NCBI RefSeq assembly: GCF_000971155.1
Contig: NZ_BBLX01000003.1
Coordinates: 248,001 to 312,000, forward strand
Reading direction: 5' to 3'
Source of the DNA: Demequina maris
GTDB taxonomy: Bacteria > Actinomycetota > Actinomycetes > Actinomycetales > Demequinaceae
Length of the DNA: 64,000 bases
In this document: positions 9,207-17,304 of the stretch, piece by piece
Numbering within the stretch: position 1 is the stretch's first letter
How the letters are laid out: the number at the start of each line of letters is the position of its first letter
Made by a program: the position numbers and the translations under genes
Notes under the pieces: model-generated
Seen by the model: the letters and a program-made list of their open reading frames with translations, nothing else
Databases searched by the model: none
Told to the model about the DNA's origin: nothing

Positions 9207-9637
9207 GCCTGCTCGCCGTCCGCGGCGGCCTCCGCATCAGCCTCGGCGTCGGCCTCGGCGTCCGCCTCCGCCGCGGCGCGCTCGGCACGCTCGCGGTCGA
9301 TGCGCTTCCCGAGCCGCAGCCCGATGATCCATGTCAGCAGGAAGGTGCCGCCGATGATGGCGATGGTGGGCTCGATGAAGCCGGCGAGGAGCATCGGCAC
9401 CTGGAGCGCCCAGCCGAGCCACCGGCCCCAGCGCTTCGCCTGCTGCCCCGCGGCGTAGCCGAAGGCGACCACGAGCCCGAGCCCGCCACCCCACAGCAGG
9501 CCGCCCGACAGGTCGACCTCGCCCGCCCGGTCCAGGCCCCACAGCACGAGCACCGCGAAGAACGCCGCGAGCGACTGGAGCGCGAGCACGGCCTGGCAGA
9601 AGATCAGCGTCGCGGGACGCTGGGGACGTGCGCTCAT
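9203..9637 (-). CDS. DUF4233 membrane protein
   Basis: A 144-residue protein with four TM helices and a conserved AGFIEPTIAIIGGTFLLTWI stretch, which together with the position after folC fits DUF4233. Function unknown. The start codon overlaps the folC stop by 4 bp (ATGA). The cytoplasmic tail ends in an unusual Glu-Ala-Asp repeat (EADAEADAEADAEAAADGE), encoded by a GC-rich tandem repeat at about 9224-9270 that may vary in length. Confidence 0.8.
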   Translation of the reverse strand: MSARPQRPATLIFCQAVLALQSLAAFFAVLVLWGLDRAGEVDLSGGLLWGGGLGLVVAFGYAAGQQAKRWGRWLGWALQVPMLLAGFIEPTIAIIGGTFLLTWIIGLRLGKRIDRERAERAAAEADAEADAEADAEAAADGEQA

Positions 9638-11031
9638 CGGGCCTGCCCCTGGCCCTTGCGACGGTCCGCGCCCGTGAGGATGCGGGTCTCGGCGACGAGG
9701 GTGATGGATCCGACCACGAGCACGCCCGCGCCCAGGTCGTTGTCGCGCTCGGCGCGCTGCACGGCCGCGTCGATCGCGTCCGGCACGGAGCCGGTGGCGG
9801 TGACGCGGTCCTCGCCGAAGACGGCGATGGCGATCCTCTCGAGGTCCTCGACCGGGATCGCGCGCGGCGACGGCGACGCGGTCACGACGACGTGCGCGAG
9901 CGCGGGCTCGAGCGCCGCGAGGATGCCCTCGGCATCCTTGTCGGCGAGCACGCCCACCACGCCGACGAGCGTCTCGAACGCGAAGGACTCCTCCAGCGCG
10001 TCGACCATGGCGTCGATGCCGTGCGGGTTGTGGGCCGCGTCGACGAGGATCAGCGGCGACGTGCGGACTGCCTCGAGGCGCCCCGGCGAGCTCACCTGGG
10101 CGAAGCCCGCCTCCACGGCCTCGCCGGACAGCGAGACCGGCTCGCCGCCGGCGGCGAGCAGCAGCTCGACCGCGGCGAGCGCGAGCAGCGCGTTGTGGGC
10201 CTGGTGGGCGCCGTAGAGCGGCACGAAGATGTCGGCGTAGGTCGCCGCCGGGGTGCGGAGGGTCACCAGCTGGCCGCCCACGCCGGGCTGCCGCTCCATG
10301 ACCTCGAGCGCCTCGCCCTCCCAGTACGCGCGGGCGCCGCGCTCGGCGATCGCGGACTCGAGCACCGGCAGGACGCTCTCGGACTGTTCGGCGATGACGA
10401 CCGCGGCGCCCTCCTTGATGATCCCGGACTTCTCCGCCGCGATGTCGACGAGCGAGTCGCCGAGCCACTGCTGGTGGTCGAGCCCGATGGGCGTGATGAC
10501 GGACACCTCGCCGTCGACGACGTTGGTGGCGTCCCACACGCCGCCCATGCCGACCTCCACGACCGCGACGTCCACGGGGGCGTCGGCGAAGGCCGCGAGG
10601 GCGAGGACCGTGAGCACCTCGAAGAAGCTCATGCGCGGGCCGCCGGCCTCGAGCGAGCGTGCGTCGACCATGTGGACGATCGGCGCGACGTCCAGCCACA
10701 GCCGCACGAAGTCCTCGCTCGCGATGGGCTCGCCGTCGATCTGGATGCGCTCGCGCACGCTCGTGAGGTGCGGCGACGTGAACAGGCCGGTACGCAGCCC
10801 GTGCTCGCGCACGAGCGACTCGGTCATGCGCGCGGTGGACGTCTTGCCGTTGGTGCCCGTGAGGTGGACCACCTTGTACGCCTGCTGGGGGCTGCCGAGG
10901 AGGTCGCACGCGTCGCGGACGCGGTCGATCGTGGGTTCGAAGTCGTGCTCGGGGTTGCGGGAGACGATGTGCGCGTAGATCTCGCGCTCGGCCTCCTCGA
11001 GGCTCAGGCCACCGAGGTCAAGGTCGGTCAT
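9634..11031 (-). CDS. folC: Bifunctional folylpolyglutamate/dihydrofolate synthase (copy 1)
   Basis: A 465-residue Mur-ligase-fold enzyme that ligates glutamate to dihydropteroate and to folates. The ATP-binding P-loop TGTNGKTST begins at residue 58, the metal/substrate loop FFEVLTVLALAAFAD follows, and VDAAHNPHG marks the C-terminal domain. It overlaps DUF4233 downstream. A second, complete paralog lies immediately upstream on the same strand. Confidence 0.95.
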   Translation of the reverse strand: MTDLDLGGLSLEEAEREIYAHIVSRNPEHDFEPTIDRVRDACDLLGSPQQAYKVVHLTGTNGKTSTARMTESLVREHGLRTGLFTSPHLTSVRERIQIDGEPIASEDFVRLWLDVAPIVHMVDARSLEAGGPRMSFFEVLTVLALAAFADAPVDVAVVEVGMGGVWDATNVVDGEVSVITPIGLDHQQWLGDSLVDIAAEKSGIIKEGAAVVIAEQSESVLPVLESAIAERGARAYWEGEALEVMERQPGVGGQLVTLRTPAATYADIFVPLYGAHQAHNALLALAAVELLLAAGGEPVSLSGEAVEAGFAQVSSPGRLEAVRTSPLILVDAAHNPHGIDAMVDALEESFAFETLVGVVGVLADKDAEGILAALEPALAHVVVTASPSPRAIPVEDLERIAIAVFGEDRVTATGSVPDAIDAAVQRAERDNDLGAGVLVVGSITLVAETRILTGADRRKGQGQAR

Positions 11032-11066
11032 GACTCAAGTGTGTCACGGTCGGCCCGGCCCGCCGC

Positions 11067-11086
11067 CGCATCGTCCGGACGATGCG
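11067..11086. terminator. Palindrome made of two GGACGATGCG decamers, between the folC genes
   Basis: CGCATCGTCC (11067-11076) abuts GGACGATGCG (11077-11086), a perfect 20-bp palindrome. With one mismatch it extends to about 15 bp per arm (11062-11091). It lies 16 bp beyond the upstream folC stop, where a terminator is expected. Inverted pairs of uptake sequences at gene ends are known from Neisseria; the parallel is inference. Confidence 0.6.
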
Positions 11087-11101
11087 ACGGCACCTGCGCC
11101 G

Positions 11102-12565
11102 CTACGCCGGGACGGCCCCCGCGTCGCCCGCGTCCTCGACGGGGGCGTCCGCGGCGTCGGCCGCGGCCACGACGGTCCCCGCGTCGACGGTGGCCGGCAT
11201 GTGGGTCGCCTGGAGGTGGCGGCGAGCCTCGGCCACGAGCGTGATCGAGCCCGCGATGAGCACGCCGCCCTCGCCCTCGGCCTCCGCGGCGATCGTCGTC
11301 GCCATCTGGACCGCGTCCGGCACCGAGCCGGCCACCCGGACCCGGTCCGCGCCGAAGATCAGGCGGGCGCGCTCGGCAAGCACCTCCGCGTCCGCCGCAC
11401 GGTGCGAGCGCGTCTGGGTGATGACGACCTCGTCGATGAGCCCCGCGAGGCCCGTGAGGATGCCCTCGGCGTCCTTGTCGGCCAGCACCGCGACCACGCC
11501 GATGAGGCGGTCGAAGTCGAAGGTCTCGCGCAGCGTGTCGGCCAGCGCCGCGATGCCGTGCGGGTTGTGCGCGGCGTCGACGATCACGGTCGGCTCCGCG
11601 GAGACGACCTCCATGCGGCCGGGCGAGGTCGCGCCCGCGAAGCCGCGGGCCACCGCCGGCAGGCTGAGCGCGCGCGGCACGCCGGCGCCCATGAACGCCT
11701 CGCACGCGGCGAGCGCGATGAGCGCGTTCTGGGCCTGGAACTCGCCGTGGAGCGGCACGAACACGTCGACATAGTTGCGCGACGCCGTGCGCATCGTGAC
11801 AACCTGGCCGCCCGGGACGATGCGGCGGTCGGACACCGACATGTGCGCGCCCTCCCAGAACACCGAGGCCTGGCGCTGCGCGGCCGCCGCGACGATGACC
11901 TGGGCGGCCTCGTCCTTCTGGAGCGCGCTCACGACGGTCGCGCCGGGCTTGATGATGCCGGACTTCTCGTGCGCGACGCCCGGCAGCCCGCCGGTGAAGT
12001 ACTTGTCGTGGTCGCGCGCCATGGGCGTGAGGACCGCGATGCGGCCGTCGGCGACGTTCGTGGCGTCGCGCAGGCCGCCGATGCCGACCTCGAGGACGAG
12101 CGCGTCGACGCCCGCGTCCGCGTAGGCGACGAAGCCGAGCACGGTGAGCACCTCGAAGAAGCTCATCCGCGGGCCGCCGCGCTGGATCGACGCCTGGTCG
12201 ACCGCGTGGATCGCGGGCGAGACCTGCTGCCAGAGGCGCACCAGCGCGTCCTGCGGCAGCGGCGAGCCGTCGATCATGATGCGCTCGCGCAGCGTGGTGA
12301 GGTGCGGCGAGGTGAACAGGCCCGTGCTGAGGCCGTGGGCGCGCAGCAGGGACTCGACCATGCGGCTGGTCGAGGTCTTCCCGTTGGTGCCGGTGACATG
12401 GATGATGTCGAGCGAGCGATGAGGATCACCGAGCAGCGACAGCGCCTGCGTGACGCGCAGGAGCTTGGCCTCATGGTCGGCCTCGGGAGTGCGGGCGAAG
12501 ATGTGCGCGTCGATCTCGCGCTCGGCCTCGGAGAGGCTCAGTTCGGGGAAGACATCCGTTGTCAC
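11102..12565 (-). CDS. Folylpolyglutamate/dihydrofolate synthase paralog (copy 2)
   Basis: This 487-residue protein is collinear with the adjacent folC copy. With GTG 12565 as start, TGTNGKTST falls at exactly the same residue (58) as in copy 1, which supports that start. CACAAT lies about 8 nt upstream, compatible with leaderless transcription. It has the FFEVLTVLGF and VDAAHNPHG motifs. The C-terminal tail after about residue 450 is Ala/Asp-rich and absent from copy 1. The tandem pair looks like a duplication followed by divergence, perhaps splitting the two activities. Upstream start codons exist but lack support. Confidence 0.88.
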   Translation of the reverse strand: MTTDVFPELSLSEAEREIDAHIFARTPEADHEAKLLRVTQALSLLGDPHRSLDIIHVTGTNGKTSTSRMVESLLRAHGLSTGLFTSPHLTTLRERIMIDGSPLPQDALVRLWQQVSPAIHAVDQASIQRGGPRMSFFEVLTVLGFVAYADAGVDALVLEVGIGGLRDATNVADGRIAVLTPMARDHDKYFTGGLPGVAHEKSGIIKPGATVVSALQKDEAAQVIVAAAAQRQASVFWEGAHMSVSDRRIVPGGQVVTMRTASRNYVDVFVPLHGEFQAQNALIALAACEAFMGAGVPRALSLPAVARGFAGATSPGRMEVVSAEPTVIVDAAHNPHGIAALADTLRETFDFDRLIGVVAVLADKDAEGILTGLAGLIDEVVITQTRSHRAADAEVLAERARLIFGADRVRVAGSVPDAVQMATTIAAEAEGEGGVLIAGSITLVAEARRHLQATHMPATVDAGTVVAAADAADAPVEDAGDAGAVPA

Positions 12566-12955
12566 GAGAAGCAATTGTGCGGCACGTTTCGGGGTGCTCG
12601 TGACACGTTCTCCGAGCCTGTCCGAGGCACTCGATAACATGCTGATCTACCAGGCATATCGACGCTATTTCGGACGTGTTTCGGGACGATGCGCGACACG
12701 CCCGGCGACGACACGCCGCATCGGCGCGGCGCGGCCGCCTGAGAGGCCCCGTCCGGGGCCGCGCGACGGGATCCGCGCCTCCCCGCGCGCGGCAGCGCGT
12801 CTCCGGAGCGAAGCCTGACGAATCGCACCAATCGCACATTCCTGCTGCTAGCAGGCAACACGCAGAAACGGGACCGTGTGAGATTTCCCCGTGACACGCA
12901 TCGTCCGGTGCATTATCTTGTGCCGACGGTTGTCGCACATGCTGAGGGGGATTGC
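12566..12955 (+). promoter_or_regulatory. 390-bp divergent intergenic region with a sigma-70 type promoter
   Basis: GTGACA (12891-12896) and TTATCT (12913-12918), separated by 16 bp, form a plausible vegetative promoter for the DUF2510 gene. One GGACGATGCG copy lies in the spacer on the minus strand (12897-12906) and another at 12684-12693. I see no coding sequence or RNA gene here. Confidence 0.5.
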
Positions 12956-13609
12956 GTGACCGAGTCGATGGAGCCTGCCCACGGCCTTCCGGCCGCGGGT
13001 TGGTATGTGGACCCGCTGGATGCGGGGGTGCTGCGCTACTGGAACGGCGCCGCCTGGACCGCGCACGCGCGGCCCGTGGAGGTGGAGCCGGAGCCCGCGC
13101 GCGCCCAGAAGCACCGCCTGGGCCTCGCCGCCGTCCTCGGCATCATCGCGTCCACCGCCCTGCTCGGCGTCGCCCTCGTCACGATCGCCGCGCTCGCGCA
13201 GGCGGAGCGCATGGATCCGACCGAGCCGAACGCCGTCGCCTCCACGAGCGCCGCCCCCGCGACCGATGCCGCGCCGGGCCACAAGATCCTCTGGAAGCAC
13301 GCGAAGGCCGACCTCGAGCAGCTGGGCGTGAACATCCTCACGGCGTTCGCCGACCACCCGGACGCACCCGTCGATGTCATCGAGGTCAACGGCGACTACG
13401 TGGTCCTGGCGGACGGCGCCGCGTACGCCACGATCGACGTGTCGGAGGGCGTGGCGTTGGGCGGCTACGTCGACGGGAGCGCGGAGGACTTCTGCGTGTG
13501 GGTGACGATCCCCACCACCGGCAGGAACGCGCACTGGTCGCCTCTCGACGTCGCGGACGAGGACGGCAAGGTCGACCGGTCGGGCGACTGCACCGACGTC
13601 GTCGGCTGA
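12956..13609 (+). CDS. DUF2510 membrane protein
   Basis: A 217-residue protein. The N-terminal cytoplasmic DUF2510 motif reads AAGWYVDPLDAGVLRYWNGA (about residues 14-33). One TM helix follows at about residues 55-75, then an extracytoplasmic domain of about 140 residues. GTG 12956 is preceded by GAGGGGG. A similar protein is encoded at 16572-17240, so the two are probably paralogs. DUF2510 is common in actinobacterial membrane proteins; its role is not established. Confidence 0.8.
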   Translation: MTESMEPAHGLPAAGWYVDPLDAGVLRYWNGAAWTAHARPVEVEPEPARAQKHRLGLAAVLGIIASTALLGVALVTIAALAQAERMDPTEPNAVASTSAAPATDAAPGHKILWKHAKADLEQLGVNILTAFADHPDAPVDVIEVNGDYVVLADGAAYATIDVSEGVALGGYVDGSAEDFCVWVTIPTTGRNAHWSPLDVADEDGKVDRSGDCTDVVG

Positions 13610-13620
13610 CGGCCCCCGGC

Positions 13621-14532
13621 CTACTCCCCCGCCGCGTCGAACAGCGGCGTCGACAGGTAGCGGTCGCCGCGGTCGCAGGCGATGAACACCACGGTGGAGC
13701 CCGGCTCCTCGGCGGCGATCTCGAGCGCGATCGCGGCCGCGCCGCCCGAGCTCATCCCCACCAGCAGCCCCTCGCGGCGCGCGAGCGCACGCGTGGTGTC
13801 GACGGCGCGCTCCTGGGTCACGGTGCGCACCTCGGCGATGTAGGTGGGGTCGAAGACCCGCGGCAGGTACTCCGGCGGCCACGCACGGATGCCGGGGATG
13901 GCGGCGCCGGGCGCCGGCTGGATGCCGATGACGCGCACGTGCGGCGCGATCGCGTGAAGGCCGCGCGACAGGCCCGTGACCGTGCCGGTGGTGCCCATCG
14001 AGGACACGACGTGCGTGACCGTGCCCTGCGTCTGCTCCCAGATCTCGGGGCCGGTCGCGAGCTCGTGCGCGCGCGGGTTCGCGGGGTTGGCGAACTGGTC
14101 GAGCCGGACCGCGCCGGTGTCACGCGAGATCTGCTCCGCGACGTCGCGGGCGAGCTCCATGCCGCCCTCCTTGTCGGTCTCCACGACCTCCGCGCCGTAG
14201 GCCGTCATCGACAGCGACCGCTCGCGCGACGAGCCGGCGGGCATCACGAGGATCATCCGGTAGCCCTTGACGGCGGCGGCCGCGGCGAGCGCGATGCCGG
14301 TGTTGCCGCTCGTGGCCTCGACCAGCGTCGCACCAGGGGCGATGAGGCCGTCCTGCTCGGCCGCGGCGATCATCGAGAAGGCGGGACGGTCCTTGACGGA
14401 GCCCGCGGGGTTGTCACCCTCGAGCTTGGCGAGCACCATGCCCCCGCCGTCGACGGGGAGGCGTTGGAGGCGCACGACGGGCGTGCGCCCCACGAGGTCG
14501 GCGATGGTCGGCGGCGCGTACGGGGTCACCAT
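13621..14532 (-). CDS. cysM: Cysteine synthase B (O-acetylserine sulfhydrylase, CysM type)
   Basis: A 303-residue PLP enzyme of the beta-replacing family. The Schiff-base lysine is Lys47 in NPAGSVKDRP, the SGNTG substrate loop is at 75-79, and GTTGTVTG binds the PLP phosphate. FANPANPRAHE and TGPEIWEQT are typical of the CysM branch rather than CysK. Likely donors are sulfide or thiosulfate. A sulfurtransferase lies close by. ATG 14532 fits family length, but there is no clear ribosome-binding site. The gene is divergent from pabC. Confidence 0.93.
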   Translation of the reverse strand: MVTPYAPPTIADLVGRTPVVRLQRLPVDGGGMVLAKLEGDNPAGSVKDRPAFSMIAAAEQDGLIAPGATLVEATSGNTGIALAAAAAVKGYRMILVMPAGSSRERSLSMTAYGAEVVETDKEGGMELARDVAEQISRDTGAVRLDQFANPANPRAHELATGPEIWEQTQGTVTHVVSSMGTTGTVTGLSRGLHAIAPHVRVIGIQPAPGAAIPGIRAWPPEYLPRVFDPTYIAEVRTVTQERAVDTTRALARREGLLVGMSSGGAAAIALEIAAEEPGSTVVFIACDRGDRYLSTPLFDAAGE

Positions 14533-14600
14533 GCGCCCATCATGCACGGGACCTCGCGCTTTCGTCCCGCACCCGCGCTACGGTGGCCGAGGAGGTGACC

Positions 14601-15491
14601 ATGCCCGCCCTTGTCGTCTGCGCCGCTCCGGTCGCAGGAATGCCCGGTTGCCGGGCCGAGCTCGTCGACCCGGACACGCCCGTCGCGACCGCCACCGACG
14701 CGGGCCTCACGCGCGGCGACGGGGTCTTCGAGACCGTCGGTGTGCACGACGGCCGGATGCACGACCTGGAGCCCCACCTCGAGCGCCTCGCGCAGTCCGC
14801 GTCGATGCTCGACCTGCCCGCGCCCGACCTGGGGGCGATGCGGGACGCGATCGCGCTGGCGGTGCGCGCGCTGCTCGAGGGGCTGCCGTCGACGCCCCCC
14901 ACGGCGCTCGCCAAGGTGGTCTACACGCGCGGACCCGACCACGGGCCGAATGCCGGACACCCCACCGGCTACGTCTACGCGGACGTGTTCCCCGACGTCA
15001 CGCGCGAGCGCACCGAGGGCGTCTCGGTGATCACCCTGAGCCGGGGCTACCCGCACGCGATCGGCGCGAAGGCGCCGTGGCTGCTCGTCGGCGCGAAGAC
15101 GCTGTCGTACGCGGTCAACATGGCCGCCGAGCGGCACGCCAAGTCGCGCGGGCTGGACGACGTCATCCTGCTCACCACGGACGGCTACGTGCTCGAGGCG
15201 CCGCGCGCGAGCGTGCTGGTCCGGCTCGGGGACGAGGTCGTGACGCCGGCCGCCGAGGGCGGGCTGCTGCACGGCACCGCACAGCGCGCGGCCTTCGAGT
15301 CGTTCACCGCGCGCGGGCTGTCGTGTTCGTACCGCGACGTGACCGTCGACGAGCTCGAGGCGGCGGACCACCTGTGGCTGACCGACTCCGTGCAGCTGCT
15401 GCGCCCCATCCGCGAGCTCGACGGCCGCATGCTCGTCGTCGACCGCGCGCTCACCGACGGCGTCAACGCGGACCTGCTGGCCCACGGCTGA
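14601..15491 (+). CDS. pabC: Class IV aminotransferase, probable aminodeoxychorismate lyase
   Basis: A 296-residue fold-type IV PLP protein. It has the N-terminal LTRGDGVFETVGVHDG block, a PLP lysine Lys166 in GAKTLSYAVNM, and the ANVFVV-like region EAPRASVLV. PabC releases pyruvate from aminodeoxychorismate to give p-aminobenzoate, which would feed the two FolC enzymes nearby. GAGGAGG precedes ATG 14601, and TACGGT lies further upstream. Branched-chain or D-amino-acid aminotransferase activity cannot be excluded. Confidence 0.8.
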   Translation: MPALVVCAAPVAGMPGCRAELVDPDTPVATATDAGLTRGDGVFETVGVHDGRMHDLEPHLERLAQSASMLDLPAPDLGAMRDAIALAVRALLEGLPSTPPTALAKVVYTRGPDHGPNAGHPTGYVYADVFPDVTRERTEGVSVITLSRGYPHAIGAKAPWLLVGAKTLSYAVNMAAERHAKSRGLDDVILLTTDGYVLEAPRASVLVRLGDEVVTPAAEGGLLHGTAQRAAFESFTARGLSCSYRDVTVDELEAADHLWLTDSVQLLRPIRELDGRMLVVDRALTDGVNADLLAHG

Positions 15492-15496
15492 CCCAC

Positions 15497-15609
15497 CCGA
15501 GCGCCTCTCCACACAGGAAGTGCGCTCCTCCACACCAACCGCCCGATGTGAACGGGCACATGGCTGAATTCGCGCGAGCCGAGGGCTTCTTGTGTGGAGG
15601 AGCGCTCGG
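15497..15609. terminator. Long imperfect inverted repeat between convergent genes
   Basis: Arms of 24 nt at 15497-15520 and 15586-15609 match at 21 positions in inverted orientation (CCGAGCGC...CTCCACACA...GAAG). The intervening 65 nt contains a further direct echo, GCGCTCCTCCACAC. It could be a bidirectional terminator for pabC and the sulfurtransferase. Confidence 0.55.
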
Positions 15610-15616
15610 TCGCGGG

Positions 15617-16441
15617 CTACTCCCCCGTCGCGACCGGGCGCCCCTGGTGGGCCCAGGCCGACCACGAGCCCGGGTACAGGGTCGCCGGGATGCCGACGAT
15701 CTCGAGCGCGGCGATCTGGTGGGCGGCGGTGACGCCGGAGCCGCAGTAGACGGCCACGTCGGCGCCCGGCGCGACGCCGAGCCCCGCGAAGCGCGCCTCG
15801 AGCTCCGCGCCTGACAGGAACGTGCCCTTCCCGCCCGCGTTGCCGGTGGTAGGCGCGTTGACGGCGCCCGGGATGTGGCCGGCGACGGGGTCCATGGGCT
15901 CGACGTCGCCCCGGAACCGCTCGGGCGCGCGGGCGTCCAGCAGGACGCCGCGCGCGGGCCACGCCGCCACATCGTCCGCCTCGACGACGGGCATGAGGCC
16001 CCATCCCAGGGCGACCGAGCCGGGCTCAGGCTCCACCGGGCCCGTCTCGACCGGCAGCCCGGCGAGCACCCAGGCGTCGTAGCCGCCGTCGAGGATGCGC
16101 ACGTCGACGCCGGCATGCCGCAGCAGCCACCACGCGCGGGCGGCGCCGAAGGACGGGCCGCCGTCGTAGACCACCACGGCGTCCCCGTCGTCCAGGCCCC
16201 ATCGGCGCGCGGCCGCCTGGAACGCCTCGGGCGTCGGCAGCGGGTGTCGGCCAGCGCGCGGGTCGCCGATGTCCGCCAGCTCCGTGTCGAGGTCGACGTA
16301 CACGGCGCCGGGCAGGTGACCCGCGGCGTGCTCGGCCTCGCCGTTCGGCTGCGCGAGCGCCCACCTCACGTCGAGCAGGCGCGGCGGCGCGGACGACGCG
16401 AGGGCCGTGGCGAGCTGGGCGGGCGAGATGAGCACGGGCAT
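15617..16441 (-). CDS. sseA: Thiosulfate/3-mercaptopyruvate sulfurtransferase
   Basis: A 274-residue protein with two rhodanese domains. Only the C-terminal one has the catalytic cysteine, Cys233, in CGSGVTA. That loop is typical of 3-mercaptopyruvate sulfurtransferases; thiosulfate rhodaneses usually have CRKGVTA. It transfers sulfane sulfur and probably acts in cysteine or sulfur metabolism alongside cysM. GGAGGAACCC precedes ATG 16441. The gene symbol is assigned by motif, so substrate preference is inferred. Confidence 0.88.
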   Translation of the reverse strand: MPVLISPAQLATALASSAPPRLLDVRWALAQPNGEAEHAAGHLPGAVYVDLDTELADIGDPRAGRHPLPTPEAFQAAARRWGLDDGDAVVVYDGGPSFGAARAWWLLRHAGVDVRILDGGYDAWVLAGLPVETGPVEPEPGSVALGWGLMPVVEADDVAAWPARGVLLDARAPERFRGDVEPMDPVAGHIPGAVNAPTTGNAGGKGTFLSGAELEARFAGLGVAPGADVAVYCGSGVTAAHQIAALEIVGIPATLYPGSWSAWAHQGRPVATGE

Positions 16442-16571
16442 GGGTTCCTCCGGTCGTGCTGGCTGCTCGCACCATCCTGGCACGCGGCGCACGCGCGCTC
16501 GGCCGCGTCGCCACGGCACCGGCGTCATAGCCGCTAGCGTGTGGCGCGAACACACGACTGGGGAGGCAACC

Positions 16572-17240
16572 GTGGATGACGCAGGGACGATGCACGGGCA
16601 GGGCGTCCCGGCGGGCGGCACGGTGGCGCCGGCCGGCTGGTACGCCGACCCTGAGGGACAGCCGGGACTGCTCCGCTACTGGGACGGTTCCGCGTGGACG
16701 AGCCACACTCACGCCGCGGGAGCTGCGGCCGCGCCGGCGACCAGCCGCGGCCGGTCGCCGAGCACGGTGGTCGCGATCGTCGTGGGCTCCGTGGTGGTCG
16801 GGATCCTCCTCGTCGGGATCCTCGCCGCGATCGCGATCCCCCTGTACCTCAACCAGCAGCAGAAGGCCGCGGACGCCGCCTCCGAGGCGGGCGACCCGTA
16901 CACGACCGCCGATCTGGCCAACGATCCGGCCGCGTACGCGGATGCCGGGGCCAGAGGTGCCGCCGGAAAGCTCGGCCAGCTGATGTCCGCCTACACGAGC
17001 TCCAACGGCCGCATGCCCGACATCGCGATGGACGGATCCGACTTCACGCTCTACGACGACGAGGGCGAGTGGTTCAGCGCCACGTTCCCCGAGGGGATCT
17101 CCCTCGTCGCGTACCAGGAGACCTCCACGGGCTTCTGCATCGGCATCCACGCGGAGGCGGGCACGGTCGGGCACTACCACGTCACCGAGTCGGGCGAGGT
17201 GGCCGAGGGGCCCTGCCCGACGGACGGCTCCGCCGCCTGA
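16572..17240 (+). CDS. DUF2510 protein with a pilin-like TM segment
   Basis: A 222-residue protein. The N-terminal DUF2510 motif is PAGWYADPEGQPGLLRYWDG (about residues 24-43). The TM helix that follows ends GILAAIAIPLYLNQQQKA, closely resembling the core of type IV pilins and pseudopilins (GILAAIAIPxFLNQ). The usual prepilin cleavage site and Glu5 are missing, so it is not a classical prepilin. A secreted domain of about 120 residues with two cysteines follows. GGGAGG precedes GTG 16572. Confidence 0.82.
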   Translation: MDDAGTMHGQGVPAGGTVAPAGWYADPEGQPGLLRYWDGSAWTSHTHAAGAAAAPATSRGRSPSTVVAIVVGSVVVGILLVGILAAIAIPLYLNQQQKAADAASEAGDPYTTADLANDPAAYADAGARGAAGKLGQLMSAYTSSNGRMPDIAMDGSDFTLYDDEGEWFSATFPEGISLVAYQETSTGFCIGIHAEAGTVGHYHVTESGEVAEGPCPTDGSAA

Positions 17241-17254
17241 GCGTCCGCAGACGC

Positions 17255-17290
17255 ACGACGGGGTCCGACCACGCGGTCGGACCCCGTCGT
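17255..17290. terminator. Bidirectional terminator hairpin
   Basis: A perfect 16-bp inverted repeat (17255-17270 and 17275-17290) with a 4-nt loop lies between the convergent DUF2510 and ileS genes. No T-run follows, as is usual at this GC content. Confidence 0.8.
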
Positions 17291-17304
17291 ACGTGAGGCT
17301 TCGG

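Noticed and set aside
9224-9270. GC-rich tandem repeat as a separate repeat element
   Set aside because: It only encodes the Glu-Ala-Asp tail of the DUF4233 protein; noted there.
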